In this document: piece by piece, positions 1 to 7,716 of the stretch | Layout: each line of letters starts with the position of its first letter | How positions within the stretch are numbered: the stretch's first letter is position 1 | Notes under the pieces: model-generated | Databases searched by the model: none | The model's input: the letters and a program-made list of their open reading frames with translations, nothing else | What the model was told of the DNA's origin: nothing | Program-made: the position numbers and the translations under genes | Assembly: GCA_047973235.1 (NCBI GenBank) | Contig: JBKEBP010000251.1 | Span: 1-29,553 of the forward strand | Direction of reading: 5' to 3' | Source: Aequitasia sp047973235 | GTDB lineage: Bacteria; Bacillota; Clostridia; Lachnospirales; Lachnospiraceae | DNA length: 29,553 nt

Positions 1-522
1 GATGGAACTGTTGAAATTAAAAGTATTGCAAGAGAAGCTGGTAGTAGGTCAAAAATAGCTGTTTGGTCAAATGATCCTGATGTAGATCCTGTTGGTGCAT
101 GTGTAGGAATGAATGGAGCTAGAGTAAATGCTATAGTTGAAGAGCTTCGAGGTGAAAAAATCGACATTATTAATTGGTCAGATAATCCGGCTATTTTAAT
201 CGAAAATGCGCTTAGTCCTGCAAAAGTTATTTCAGTAATGGCCGACCCTGACGAAAAAACTGCAAGCATAATCGTACCTGATTATCAGTTATCACTTGCA
301 ATCGGTAAAGAGGGACAAAATGCAAGATTGGCAGCTAGACTGACCGGCTTTAAAATAGATATTAAGAATGAAACTCAGGCTATTGAGTCCGGAGAACTTC
401 CGGAGAATTACATGGAATATTCTGAAGGAGTTTTTGAAGAAGAAATGTATGACGATGATTACGATGAAAACGAAAAGTATGAAGCTGAATACGAGGATGC
501 GGATGAAGAAAACGAAGAATAA
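1..522 (+). CDS. nusA: Transcription termination/antitermination factor NusA (3' part)
   Basis: The reading frame is open from the first base, so the gene begins upstream of the window. The 173 visible residues cover the two C-terminal KH domains. They include an early GxxxGxxGARV-type segment (VGACVGMNGARVNAIVEEL) and a later IGKEGQNARLAARLTG segment, both typical of NusA RNA-binding KH folds. NusA binds RNA polymerase and nascent RNA to modulate pausing, termination and antitermination. After the KH domains comes a tail of about 30 residues made almost entirely of Glu, Asp and Tyr, and no acidic-repeat domains of the proteobacterial kind. The position directly before ylxR and infB matches the Bacillota nusA operon. 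The stop overlaps the chosen ylxR start, which suggests translational coupling. Confidence 0.96.
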   Translation, partial: DGTVEIKSIAREAGSRSKIAVWSNDPDVDPVGACVGMNGARVNAIVEELRGEKIDIINWSDNPAILIENALSPAKVISVMADPDEKTASIIVPDYQLSLAIGKEGQNARLAARLTGFKIDIKNETQAIESGELPENYMEYSEGVFEEEMYDDDYDENEKYEAEYEDADEENEE

Positions 523-787
523 AAAAATTCCAATGAGAAAATGCGTAGGATGCCAAGAGCTGAAAAATAAAAGCGAAATGATAAGAATAGTAAAAACAGA
601 GGATGAAGGATTTCTTCTTGATGATACGGGAAAGAAAAACGGACGTGGAGCCTATATCTGCCCAAACATTTCATGTCTGGAGCTTGCACTTAAAACAAGA
701 GGCTTGGAGAAATCATTTAAATGTACTATTCCTGAAAAAGTATACGAGACTTTGTTGGAGGCGATGAAATCAATTGATGACAAATAA
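503..787 (+). CDS. ylxR: YlxR/RnpM family RNA-binding protein
   Basis: This is a small basic protein of 94 residues in the DUF448/YlxR family, recognised by the N-terminal IPMRKCVGC segment and the GRGAYIC segment with a following cysteine. The Bacillus subtilis homologue (RnpM) has been reported to bind and modulate RNase P, and the family sits between nusA and infB throughout Bacillota. The frame is open further upstream inside nusA. I chose the ATG at 503 because a GAGG lies six bases before it and because MKKTKNKKIP is a normal family N-terminus. The ATG at 533 is the alternative. The gene overlaps the nusA end by 20 bases and the next gene by about 11 bases, so all three are probably translated in a coupled way. 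Confidence 0.9.
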   Translation: MKKTKNKKIPMRKCVGCQELKNKSEMIRIVKTEDEGFLLDDTGKKNGRGAYICPNISCLELALKTRGLEKSFKCTIPEKVYETLLEAMKSIDDK

Positions 788-1082
788 AGCATTATCAATG
801 ATTGGACTAGCTACAAAAGCCGGAAAAACAGTAAGTGGTGAGTTCATGACTGAAAAGGTAATCAAGACTAATCAAGCTAAGATGATTATAGTAGCAGAAG
901 ATGCATCAGATAATACGAAAAAAATGTTTAGAAATATGTGCGAACATTATAAGGTGCCTATGTATATAAGTTTCAGCAAAGAAGAATTAGGAAGAGCCTG
1001 TGGAAAGAGTTTTAGAGCATCAATAGCAATTATGGATGAAGGCTTTTACAAATCAATAGTGAAATACCCGAAAACTAAATAA
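777..1082 (+). CDS. ylxQ: L7Ae-family ribosomal/K-turn-binding protein YlxQ
   Basis: A protein of about 101 residues in the L7Ae/L30e/S12e/Gadd45 superfamily. The beginning, MTNKALSMIGLATKAGKTVSGE, and the middle IIVAEDASDNTKKMF are the usual YlxQ signature of a compact alpha-beta-alpha K-turn RNA-binding fold. The Bacillus homologue is known as a K-turn-binding protein, but its cellular role is not settled. It lies between ylxR and infB, as in most Bacillota. A TTG three bases upstream (774) could also start the protein. ATG 777 is preferred on codon grounds, although the GGAGG at 757-761 is somewhat far away. The gene overlaps the ylxR stop and is followed after ten bases by infB. Confidence 0.88.
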   Translation: MTNKALSMIGLATKAGKTVSGEFMTEKVIKTNQAKMIIVAEDASDNTKKMFRNMCEHYKVPMYISFSKEELGRACGKSFRASIAIMDEGFYKSIVKYPKTK

Positions 1083-1092
1083 GGAGATTAAT

Positions 1093-3927
1093 ATGTCAAA
1101 AATCAAAATACATGAATTGGCGAAAGAACTCAACACTCAAAGTAAAGACCTTGTTGAATTCTTTGGCAAGAAAAATATAGAAGTAAAGAATCATATGAGT
1201 AGTGTTGAGGATAGTGCTGCTGATATGGCTAGAAAATCATATACAAAAGCCCCTGAAAGCAAAGTGTCAAACGAGACTTCGAATGATGCTTCTAAAGAAG
1301 TGCCGAAATCAGCACCTAAGGAAGAAGCACCTAAGAAGAATATCGTCCATGTTTTCAGACCACAAAACACTCAAAATGCTCCAAAGCAAGGGCAAAGAAG
1401 ACAAGGTACAACTAGTGGGACAGCACGTCCTACTCATGGAAAGCCAATACAGGCAAATAATGGACGACCTATTAAGGAAGAAGTTAAAAGACCTATAGGT
1501 GACAGACCATCTAGTGAGAGGCCACAAGGGGATAGAACACAAGCTACTAGACCATCAGGCGATAGACCTCAAGGTAATAGGCCACAAAGTGATAGACCGC
1601 AAGGCAATAGACCTCAAAGTACCAGACCGCAAAATGACAGACAACAGGGCAACCGCCCGCAAGGTAACAGACCTTATAACAACAGACCTCAAGGTGATAG
1701 AACTCAAGATAACAGGCCTTATAGTGATAGACCGCAAGGTAACCGTCCACAAGGTGATAGACCTCAAGGCAATAGACCTCAGGGTGACAGGCCTCAAGGC
1801 AATAGAACTCAAGGTAATAGGCCTCAAGGTGATAGGCCACAAGGCAATAGAAACTATGGTAACCGTCCACAGGGCGATAGACCTCAAGGTGACAGACCTT
1901 ATGGCAATCGACCTCAAGGTGATAGACCTTATGGAGACAGAAATCGTCAAGCGGGAGCGGGAAATAGAAACGGACAAGGTCAAAACAGACCGACTGATAC
2001 ATCAACTGCGGTAGTTGCAAAACCATCCAAAGGACGTAACAAAGGAAAAGATGATTTTAAAAAGAAAACTGAACATAACAATTATCATAACAACCACGGA
2101 AATAAAAAAGGCAAGTTAGAGCAATTGACCCCTCTTGAGAAGCCAAAAGCAAAAGAGCAAAAGGTTGAAGAAGAAATCAAATCAATTACTATACCTGAAA
2201 TCCTTACAATTAAAGAATTGGCAGAGAAGATGAAAATAGTTCCTTCTGTTATTGTTAAGAAACTATTTCTTCAAGGAAAGGTTGTTACTGTTAATCAGGA
2301 AGTGGATTATGCAACAGCAGAAGAAATTGCATTAGAATTCGACGTATTATGTGAGCAAGAAGTTAAAGTCGATGTTATAGAAGAGCTTTTAAAAGAAGAC
2401 GAGGAAGATGAGAGCACTATGGTTAAACGCCCTCCTGTAGTTAGTGTTATGGGGCATGTTGATCATGGGAAAACCTCACTACTTGATGCAATAAGAAATA
2501 CTAATGTAATCGAAAAAGAAGCAGGTGGTATCACACAACATATTGGAGCTTACATGGTTAATGTAAATGGTGAGAAAATCACTTTCCTTGATACACCGGG
2601 ACATGAAGCATTCACTGCCATGCGTATGCGTGGTGCTAATTCTACAGATATTGCAATACTTGTTGTTGCAGCAGATGATGGTGTTATGCCACAGACTGTA
2701 GAAGCTATTAATCATGCAAAGGCTGCTGAAATAGAAATAGTTGTTGCTATTAACAAGATGGATAAACCGGGAGCAAATATCGACAAAGTAAAGCAGGAAT
2801 TAGCTGAATATGAACTTATCCCTGAAGACTGGGGTGGAAGTACAATATTCGTACCTGTTTCAGCCAAAACAGGTGAAGGTATTGATACTTTAATGGAAAT
2901 GATCCTTTTAACAGCAGAAGTACTTGAACTTAAAGCTAATCCTAATAGAAAAGCAAGAGGACTTGTAATTGAAGCTGAACTTGACAAAGGAAAAGGCTCA
3001 GTAGCAACAATACTTGTACAAAAAGGCACACTTCACGTCGGTGACCATATAGCAGCGGGGTCAGCGCATGGTAAAGTAAGAGCAATGATGGATGATAAGG
3101 GTAAGAGAGTAAAATCCGCCGGACCATCCACACCGGTTGAAATTCTCGGACTAAATGGTGTACCTAATGCCGGGGAAGTCTTTGTTTGTTGCGATACAGA
3201 TAAAGAAGCAAGAAGTTTTGCTGAAACATTTATCTCACAAGGAAAAGAAAGACTACTTGATGATACTAAATCAAAAGTCTCTTTAGATGATTTATTTGAG
3301 CAAATCAAGGAAGGAAACCTTAAAGAACTGGGCATAGTAATAAAAGCTGATGTGCAAGGTTCGGTTGAAGCTTTGAAGCAAAGTCTTCTCAAGATTTCAA
3401 ATGACGAAGTTGTAGTTAAGATTATCCATGGCGGTGTTGGTGCCATCAATGAATCCGATGTTATTTTGGCATCGGCATCAAATGCTATTGTTATAGGATT
3501 TAATGTAAGACCGGATGCTTCGGCTAAGGAAACAGCAGATAGAGAAGGTGTTGATATTAGACTTTATAGAGTAATATACAGTGCGATTGAAGACATCGAA
3601 TCAGCTATGAAAGGCATGCTTGATCCAATATTTGAGGAAAAAGTTCTTGGTCATGCAGAAGTTCGTCAGACATTTAAAGCGTCAGGCGTTGGAACGATTG
3701 CAGGTAGCTATGTTCTTGACGGCACGTTTGAAAGAGGTTGCTCAGTACGTATAACCAGAGATAATGACGTTATATTTGATGGTCTACTTGCTTCATTAAA
3801 GAGATTTAAGGATGATGTAAAAGAAGTTAAAGCAGGTTATGAATGTGGACTTGTATTTGAAAACTTTAACGATATTAAAGAGGAAGACAAAGTAGAAGCT
3901 TATAAAATGGTTGAAGTGCCAAGGTAG
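1093..3927 (+). CDS. infB: Translation initiation factor IF-2
   Basis: This 944-residue GTPase places initiator fMet-tRNA on the 30S subunit and promotes subunit joining. An IF2_N module occupies about residues 1-50, and a second IF2_N-like module about 365-415 (IPEILTIKELAEKM). The G domain follows: GHVDHGKT at 454-461, DTPGHEAF from 500 and NKMD at 554-557. Then come the beta-barrel, alpha/beta and C-terminal fMet-tRNA-binding domains. Residues 133-282 are a low-complexity linker of 30 pentapeptides of the type R-P-Q-G-D/N, flanked by basic Asn/Lys-rich sequence. This makes the protein longer than the Bacillus protein of about 716 residues. The start has AAGGAG ten bases upstream. Core residues are intact, so the gene should be functional. 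The linker is probably disordered. Confidence 0.98.
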   Translation: MSKIKIHELAKELNTQSKDLVEFFGKKNIEVKNHMSSVEDSAADMARKSYTKAPESKVSNETSNDASKEVPKSAPKEEAPKKNIVHVFRPQNTQNAPKQGQRRQGTTSGTARPTHGKPIQANNGRPIKEEVKRPIGDRPSSERPQGDRTQATRPSGDRPQGNRPQSDRPQGNRPQSTRPQNDRQQGNRPQGNRPYNNRPQGDRTQDNRPYSDRPQGNRPQGDRPQGNRPQGDRPQGNRTQGNRPQGDRPQGNRNYGNRPQGDRPQGDRPYGNRPQGDRPYGDRNRQAGAGNRNGQGQNRPTDTSTAVVAKPSKGRNKGKDDFKKKTEHNNYHNNHGNKKGKLEQLTPLEKPKAKEQKVEEEIKSITIPEILTIKELAEKMKIVPSVIVKKLFLQGKVVTVNQEVDYATAEEIALEFDVLCEQEVKVDVIEELLKEDEEDESTMVKRPPVVSVMGHVDHGKTSLLDAIRNTNVIEKEAGGITQHIGAYMVNVNGEKITFLDTPGHEAFTAMRMRGANSTDIAILVVAADDGVMPQTVEAINHAKAAEIEIVVAINKMDKPGANIDKVKQELAEYELIPEDWGGSTIFVPVSAKTGEGIDTLMEMILLTAEVLELKANPNRKARGLVIEAELDKGKGSVATILVQKGTLHVGDHIAAGSAHGKVRAMMDDKGKRVKSAGPSTPVEILGLNGVPNAGEVFVCCDTDKEARSFAETFISQGKERLLDDTKSKVSLDDLFEQIKEGNLKELGIVIKADVQGSVEALKQSLLKISNDEVVVKIIHGGVGAINESDVILASASNAIVIGFNVRPDASAKETADREGVDIRLYRVIYSAIEDIESAMKGMLDPIFEEKVLGHAEVRQTFKASGVGTIAGSYVLDGTFERGCSVRITRDNDVIFDGLLASLKRFKDDVKEVKAGYECGLVFENFNDIKEEDKVEAYKMVEVPR
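1489..1938 (+). repeat. 15-bp/pentapeptide tandem repeat in the infB linker
   Basis: Thirty consecutive 15-base units encode R-[PTQN]-[QYS..]-[GSN]-[DN], most often RPQGD or RPQGN. No unit breaks the five-residue register. Synonymous positions vary between units (CCT/CCA/CCG/CCC, CAA/CAG, AAT/AAC, GAT/GAC), so the protein pattern is better kept than the DNA pattern. The low complexity also keeps several other frames open on both strands across this region; these are not genes. Confidence 0.95.
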
Positions 3928-3939
3928 GGGTTGATTTTC

Positions 3940-4314
3940 ATGAAAAAAAGAAGTATTAAAAATATTCGTGTAAATAGCGAAGTTGCTCAAGCACTTACTA
4001 CGATAATACGTGGGGTAAAAGACCCCCGTGTTTCGCAGTGGGCATCGGTAATCAGTGCCCAGGTTGCTCCTGATTTAAAGACAGCAAAGGCATATGTAAG
4101 TGTTCTTGGTGATGAAAAAGCAAAAGAAGATACAATAAAGGGCTTACATAGTGCAAGTGGTTATATAAGAAGAGAACTTGCAAAAACTCTTAATTTACGT
4201 AATACACCCGAGATACAGTTTATACTAGATGAATCAATTGAATATGGTGTGGAAATGTCCAAAAAAATTGATGAAGTAAATAAGAGTATAAATACGAGAG
4301 ATGAAGGTGAATAG
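3940..4314 (+). CDS. rbfA: Ribosome-binding factor A
   Basis: RbfA, about 124 residues, assists late 30S subunit maturation near the 16S rRNA 5' helix and the decoding centre. The sequence opens RSIKNIRVNSEVAQALTTIIRG and continues DPRVSQWASVISAQVAPDLKTAKAYVSVLGD, which matches the KH-type RbfA fold. It ends with the usual helix containing IQFILDESIEYGVEMSKKID. A TTG at 3931 would add three residues. I prefer ATG 3940 because a GGGG block ends nine bases before it. The gene follows infB by 12 bases, the standard order, and overlaps or abuts nrnA, so it is part of the same operon. Confidence 0.94.
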   Translation: MKKRSIKNIRVNSEVAQALTTIIRGVKDPRVSQWASVISAQVAPDLKTAKAYVSVLGDEKAKEDTIKGLHSASGYIRRELAKTLNLRNTPEIQFILDESIEYGVEMSKKIDEVNKSINTRDEGE

Positions 4315-4315
4315 A

Positions 4316-5275
4316 ATGCAAAGCAGTATTCTAAATGAGATTTTAAAAAATGTTAGTACTATTGCTATAGGAGGACATATTAGACCGGATGGAGATTGTG
4401 TCGGTTCAGTTATGTCTATGTATCTTTATTTAACAGAAAATTACAAGAATATAAAAGTAGATGCATATTTGGAAGATTTTTCGGACACATTTTTATTTAT
4501 TCATAACATATCTAATATTAAGCATGAAATCACTACTAAAGAAACATATGATTTATTTATATGTCTGGATTGTGGTGATATAGATCGACTGGGATTTTCG
4601 ACAGAACTTTTCAAAAACGCTAAGAACACCCTTTGTATAGATCATCATATTAGTAATGATTCGTTTGCAACCACAAATTATATTTTCCCGGATGCAAGTT
4701 CTACATGTGAATTAGTCTTTGATTTATTTGAAAAGAAAAAAATATCGAAATATACAGCGGAATCACTTTATTTAGGGTTAGTACATGACACAGGAGTTTT
4801 TCAATATTCTAATGTTTCATCCTCTACCCTTGAAGCAGCAGCATTTTTGATAAAATTAGATATCAATGCATCAAAAATTATTAATGATACATTTTATGCA
4901 AAGACCTTTATTCAAAATAAAATACTTGGAAGAGTATTGGCTGATAGTTTCTTAATGCTTGATGGGAAAATAATAGTTGGAATCGTATCTACTGATATTA
5001 TGAAAGAATATGACGTTAAGCCAAAGGATTTGGATGGAATAGTAAGTCAATTAAATGTAACAAAAGGTGTCGAGCTTGCAATTTTTATGTACGAATTGAG
5101 TGATGGTGAATATAAGGTGAGTCTTAGATCTTCAGATAAGATTGATGCTAATATGATAGCCGGTTATTTCGGTGGTGGCGGTCATCAAAAGGCTGCAGGT
5201 TTTAGTATGGTCGGTGATAGCCTAGATATTGTTTCTAATATTACAAAGTTTGCATGTGAGCAATTAGGATGTTAA
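4316..5275 (+). CDS. nrnA: DHH/DHHA1 phosphoesterase NrnA (nanoRNase / pAp phosphatase)
   Basis: NrnA degrades 2-5 nt RNA (nanoRNA) to mononucleotides and dephosphorylates pAp in the cytoplasm; many homologues also act on pGpG or c-di-AMP products. The 319-residue protein has the DHH-family metal motifs in order: HIRPDGD at 21-27, CLDCGD near 83-88, DHH at 109-111 and HDTG at 157-160. The C-terminal DHHA1 domain has GGGGHQKAAGF at 286-296. The ATG at 4316 is preferred over 4301 because AAGGTGA sits just upstream and it follows the rbfA stop by one base. The place between rbfA and truB is conserved in Bacillota. Confidence 0.93.
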   Translation: MQSSILNEILKNVSTIAIGGHIRPDGDCVGSVMSMYLYLTENYKNIKVDAYLEDFSDTFLFIHNISNIKHEITTKETYDLFICLDCGDIDRLGFSTELFKNAKNTLCIDHHISNDSFATTNYIFPDASSTCELVFDLFEKKKISKYTAESLYLGLVHDTGVFQYSNVSSSTLEAAAFLIKLDINASKIINDTFYAKTFIQNKILGRVLADSFLMLDGKIIVGIVSTDIMKEYDVKPKDLDGIVSQLNVTKGVELAIFMYELSDGEYKVSLRSSDKIDANMIAGYFGGGGHQKAAGFSMVGDSLDIVSNITKFACEQLGC

Positions 5276-5285
5276 TCGGAGAATT

Positions 5286-6203
5286 ATGATAAACGGAATT
5301 TTAAATGTAAAAAAAGAAAAAGACTATACGTCTCATGATGTAGTCGCTAAACTTAGAGGTATAGTTGGTCAAAAGAAAATTGGACATACAGGCACACTTG
5401 ATCCAAATGCAACAGGAGTTCTTCCCGTTTGCCTTGGCAAAGCAACTAAAGTATGTGATCTTATCACTGATAAAGATAAAACATACAAAGCCTGTGCACT
5501 TCTGGGATTAATAACCGACACACAAGATATATCCGGCAATGTTATTAGTAGAGGTGACGTCTCAGTAATTAAAGAAGATGATGTGGTGACTGCTTTTGAA
5601 AAATACATTGGAGAATATATGCAGATACCACCTATGTATTCTGCAGTTAAAATAAATGGCAAAAAACTATATGAATATGCAAGAGAAGGTAAAGAAATTG
5701 AACGAAAGTCAAGAAAAGTGTTAATCTATGATCTTCATGTTGATAAAATTGATTTACCGAGAGTTTTCTTTACAGTAACATGTTCTAAGGGGACTTATAT
5801 TAGAACATTATGCCATGACATAGGGATGGATTTGACTTGTGGTGCTGTCATGGAAGAATTGGAAAGAACTCAAGTTATGGATTTTAATTTAAATGACAGC
5901 GTTACCCTAGATGAAATTAGTGAATATGTTAAAGCAGATAAATTGAACGATATTTTGTTACCAGTTGATTATGTATTTGTTAAGTATCCCAAGGGCAATA
6001 TTGTTGAAGGCAAGGAACAGTTGGCATATAATGGCAATAGGTTAAAGAAACGAGATATTATTACTGATGAAAGTAAATTGTTAGAAGGCAATAAAATACG
6101 AATATATGATAAAAACAATGATTTTGTTGGTATTTACATATATAAAAATCAGGAATATGCACTTGTTAAAATGTTTTATAATTTGAATGGACAAATGAGA
6201 TGA
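5286..6203 (+). CDS. truB: tRNA pseudouridine(55) synthase
   Basis: TruB isomerises U55 to pseudouridine in the T-loop of tRNAs. The 305-residue protein starts MINGILNVKKEKDYTSHDVV and carries the catalytic motif GHTGTLDPNATG with Asp39 as the expected nucleophile. Later come PPMYSAVKINGKKLYEYAREG and the SKGTYIRTLCHDIG motif typical of the family. A CGGAG lies seven bases before the ATG. The gene begins ten bases after nrnA and ends in an ATGA overlap with ribF, which points to coupled translation. Confidence 0.96.
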   Translation: MINGILNVKKEKDYTSHDVVAKLRGIVGQKKIGHTGTLDPNATGVLPVCLGKATKVCDLITDKDKTYKACALLGLITDTQDISGNVISRGDVSVIKEDDVVTAFEKYIGEYMQIPPMYSAVKINGKKLYEYAREGKEIERKSRKVLIYDLHVDKIDLPRVFFTVTCSKGTYIRTLCHDIGMDLTCGAVMEELERTQVMDFNLNDSVTLDEISEYVKADKLNDILLPVDYVFVKYPKGNIVEGKEQLAYNGNRLKKRDIITDESKLLEGNKIRIYDKNNDFVGIYIYKNQEYALVKMFYNLNGQMR

Positions 6204-7132
6204 AATATTACAAAAGTTTAGATGAATATAGTGAAACAAAAGACTCAGTGCTAACAATAGGTAAATTCGATGGACTTCATAAGGGTCATATGCTTCTTAT
6301 TAACGATATAATTAAAATCAGTAAGTCGAGAAATTTGATTAGTACCGTGTGTACAATGGATTTTGAATCGCATTGGAAGTCAAAAGGAATAAATCCGAAT
6401 ATATTAATGACCAAAAGAGAGAAAAGCGAATACTTGGATGGGAAAGTGGACTGTTTAGCAGTAGCTATTTTTAATGAAACATTTATGAAAATGAATGCTG
6501 AAACATTTATTAGAGAAGTTATTGTCTCCAAATTTCATGCGAAAGTTGTAGTTGTAGGTTCAGATTTCAGATTTGGATACAACAAATGTGGAGATGTTAC
6601 CGTTTTACAGAATTTTGAAGAAAAATATGGATATGAAACAATTGTAGTAGGTAAAATGCAGTATGATAATCGAGAAGTAAGTAGTTCATATATAAAGGAG
6701 CTGATAGAAGGCGGTGATATTGAAACTGCAAATACATTGCTTGGTTATAAGTATTCATATGAGGGTATTGTAAGTAAAGGTAATCGAATAGGTAGAACGC
6801 TTGGATTTCCTACTATCAATGTATACCCTGATAAACAAAAACTCTTACCTCCTTTTGGAGTATATGTTGTAAAGGTGTTTATTAGAGGAATCTGGTATAA
6901 TGGAATTGCAAACTTAGGTGTTAAACCCACAATAAATACTAATTCCGATACAATTATTGAAAGCTACTTGTTTGATTATAACGAAGATGCTTATGACGAA
7001 GAAGTCATTATTAGCCTTTTAGACTACAGACGTCCTGAGAAGAAATTTGCTTCACTCGAAGAGATGAAAAAACATGTGGATAAAGACATTGAATATGGCA
7101 AAAAGTACTTTACAAGTTGTGTTTTGTCGTGA
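6200..7132 (+). CDS. ribF: Bifunctional riboflavin kinase / FAD synthetase
   Basis: RibF converts riboflavin to FMN and then to FAD. The 310-residue protein has an N-terminal FMN adenylyltransferase domain with GKFDGLHKGH at 21-30, the nucleotidyl-transferase HxGH motif. The C-terminal riboflavin kinase domain carries GRTLGFPTIN at 198-207 and FGVYVVKV, with a C-terminal YGKKYF. In families where the second residue is usually N or V (GNFDG, GVFDG), this protein has K, a mild variation. The start is inside the truB stop (ATGA). A candidate promoter for rpsO lies over its last codons. The truB-ribF pair is standard in Bacillota. Confidence 0.95.
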   Translation: MKYYKSLDEYSETKDSVLTIGKFDGLHKGHMLLINDIIKISKSRNLISTVCTMDFESHWKSKGINPNILMTKREKSEYLDGKVDCLAVAIFNETFMKMNAETFIREVIVSKFHAKVVVVGSDFRFGYNKCGDVTVLQNFEEKYGYETIVVGKMQYDNREVSSSYIKELIEGGDIETANTLLGYKYSYEGIVSKGNRIGRTLGFPTINVYPDKQKLLPPFGVYVVKVFIRGIWYNGIANLGVKPTINTNSDTIIESYLFDYNEDAYDEEVIISLLDYRRPEKKFASLEEMKKHVDKDIEYGKKYFTSCVLS

Positions 7133-7138
7133 TATACT
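7109..7138 (+). promoter_or_regulatory. Candidate sigma-A promoter of rpsO
   Basis: TTTACA (7109-7114) and TATACT (7133-7138) are separated by 18 bases and overlap the end of ribF. A start near 7145 would give rpsO its own transcript with an 80-base leader. Confidence 0.6.
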
Positions 7139-7200
7139 ACCACAGTACATTAGCCCGTGTTCGGTAGATGGATTCTCCAACCGCTACTTAATATGAGGCG
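7137..7200 (+). promoter_or_regulatory. Structured leader upstream of rpsO, possible S15 autoregulatory site
   Basis: The 95 bases between ribF and rpsO are less A+T-rich than usual spacers here and contain competing pairings. CGGT (7162-7165) pairs with ACCG (7180-7183), with GGA/TCC (7170-7172/7176-7178) stacked inside. Alternatively GGTAG (7163-7167) pairs with CTACC (7137-7141), or its GTAG with CTAC (7184-7187). S15 is known to regulate its own mRNA through leader structures that differ between phyla. Assigning that role here is inference from position and foldability only. Confidence 0.4.
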
Positions 7201-7227
7201 ATTTATTAGAAAAAGGAGGAAATTATT

Positions 7228-7494
7228 ATGATTTCAAAAGAAATGAAAGAAGATATTATCAAAACCTATGGCAAAACAGAAGGAGATACAGGTTCTCCTG
7301 AGGTACAAATTGCTATATTAACAGCAAGAATCAACGACTTAAATGATCATTTTAAAGCAAATCCAAAAGATCATCATTCAAGAAGAGGACTACTAAAAAT
7401 GGTTGGTCAAAGAAGAGGACTGCTTGCTTATTTAAAGAAGAAAGATATTGCTAGATATCGTATATTAATTGAACAATTAGGATTACGTAAATAG
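7228..7494 (+). CDS. rpsO: 30S ribosomal protein S15
   Basis: S15 binds the central domain of 16S rRNA and nucleates the 30S platform. The 88-residue protein is the normal family length and includes TYGKTEGDTGSPEVQIAILTARINDL, HHSRRGLLKMVGQRRGLLAYLKKKD and a final RYRILIEQLGLRK, all diagnostic. AAGGAGG lies eight bases before the ATG. The gene has its own candidate promoter, a structured leader and a terminator, so it can be expressed apart from both the upstream operon and pnp, which follows in the classic rpsO-pnp order. Confidence 0.98.
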   Translation: MISKEMKEDIIKTYGKTEGDTGSPEVQIAILTARINDLNDHFKANPKDHHSRRGLLKMVGQRRGLLAYLKKKDIARYRILIEQLGLRK

Positions 7495-7502
7495 TAATTA
7501 TT

Positions 7503-7529
7503 GCGACCGGTATATTACCGGTCGCTTTT
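7503..7529 (+). terminator. Intrinsic terminator after rpsO
   Basis: A perfect 10-bp stem, GCGACCGGTA paired with TACCGGTCGC (7503-7512/7516-7525), with a 3-base loop, is followed by TTTT. It lies eight bases after the rpsO stop. Confidence 0.9.
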
Positions 7530-7565
7530 CATTTTACAAAGTCAAAATCTACTTCCATTTAGACT

Positions 7566-7594
7566 TTGCTTTAATAGGTGTCATATGATATAAT
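7566..7594 (+). promoter_or_regulatory. Candidate promoter of pnp (extended -10)
   Basis: TGATATAAT is a perfect -10 (TATAAT, 7589-7594) with a TGn extension. A weak -35, TTGCTT (7566-7571), lies 17 bases upstream. Transcription would begin near 7601 and produce a leader of about 116 bases that includes the long hairpin. Confidence 0.7.
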
Positions 7595-7607
7595 GTCAAC
7601 GTTATGT

Positions 7608-7686
7608 GCACGCATATATAACCGAGACCACTGAAAAGTATATTTGTTAAAATATGTTTTTCAGTTGTTTCGGAAAAGAAGCGTGT
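7608..7686 (+). promoter_or_regulatory. Long leader hairpin of pnp, candidate RNase III / PNPase control element
   Basis: Positions 7622-7645 pair with 7650-7673 around the tetraloop GTTA. Of 24 opposed positions, 23 pair (three as G-U) and one is a C-U mismatch (7629/7666). Outside an internal loop, GCACGC (7608-7613) pairs with GCGTGT (7681-7686), five Watson-Crick pairs plus one G-U. There is no T-tract, so this is not a terminator. The duplex ends about 20 bases before the pnp ribosome binding site. In Escherichia coli a comparable pnp leader stem is cut by RNase III and PNPase then represses its own mRNA. The same logic here is inference. Confidence 0.75.
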
Positions 7687-7716
7687 AAACTGCTCAATGA
7701 AGAATAGGAGAAAAAT

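Noticed and set aside
1489..1938. CRISPR-like or minisatellite array
   Set aside because: Units are contiguous 15-mers with no spacers, sit in frame inside infB, and vary mostly at synonymous positions.
1547..2026. Long open frames on the minus strand and in other plus frames across the infB repeat
   Set aside because: They follow from the 15-base periodicity of the infB repeat, give repetitive low-complexity products, lack sensible ribosome binding sites and have no recognisable domain.
7608..7686. The pnp leader hairpin as an intrinsic terminator or attenuator
   Set aside because: There is no T-tract after either arm and the stem is A+T-rich, so termination is unlikely.
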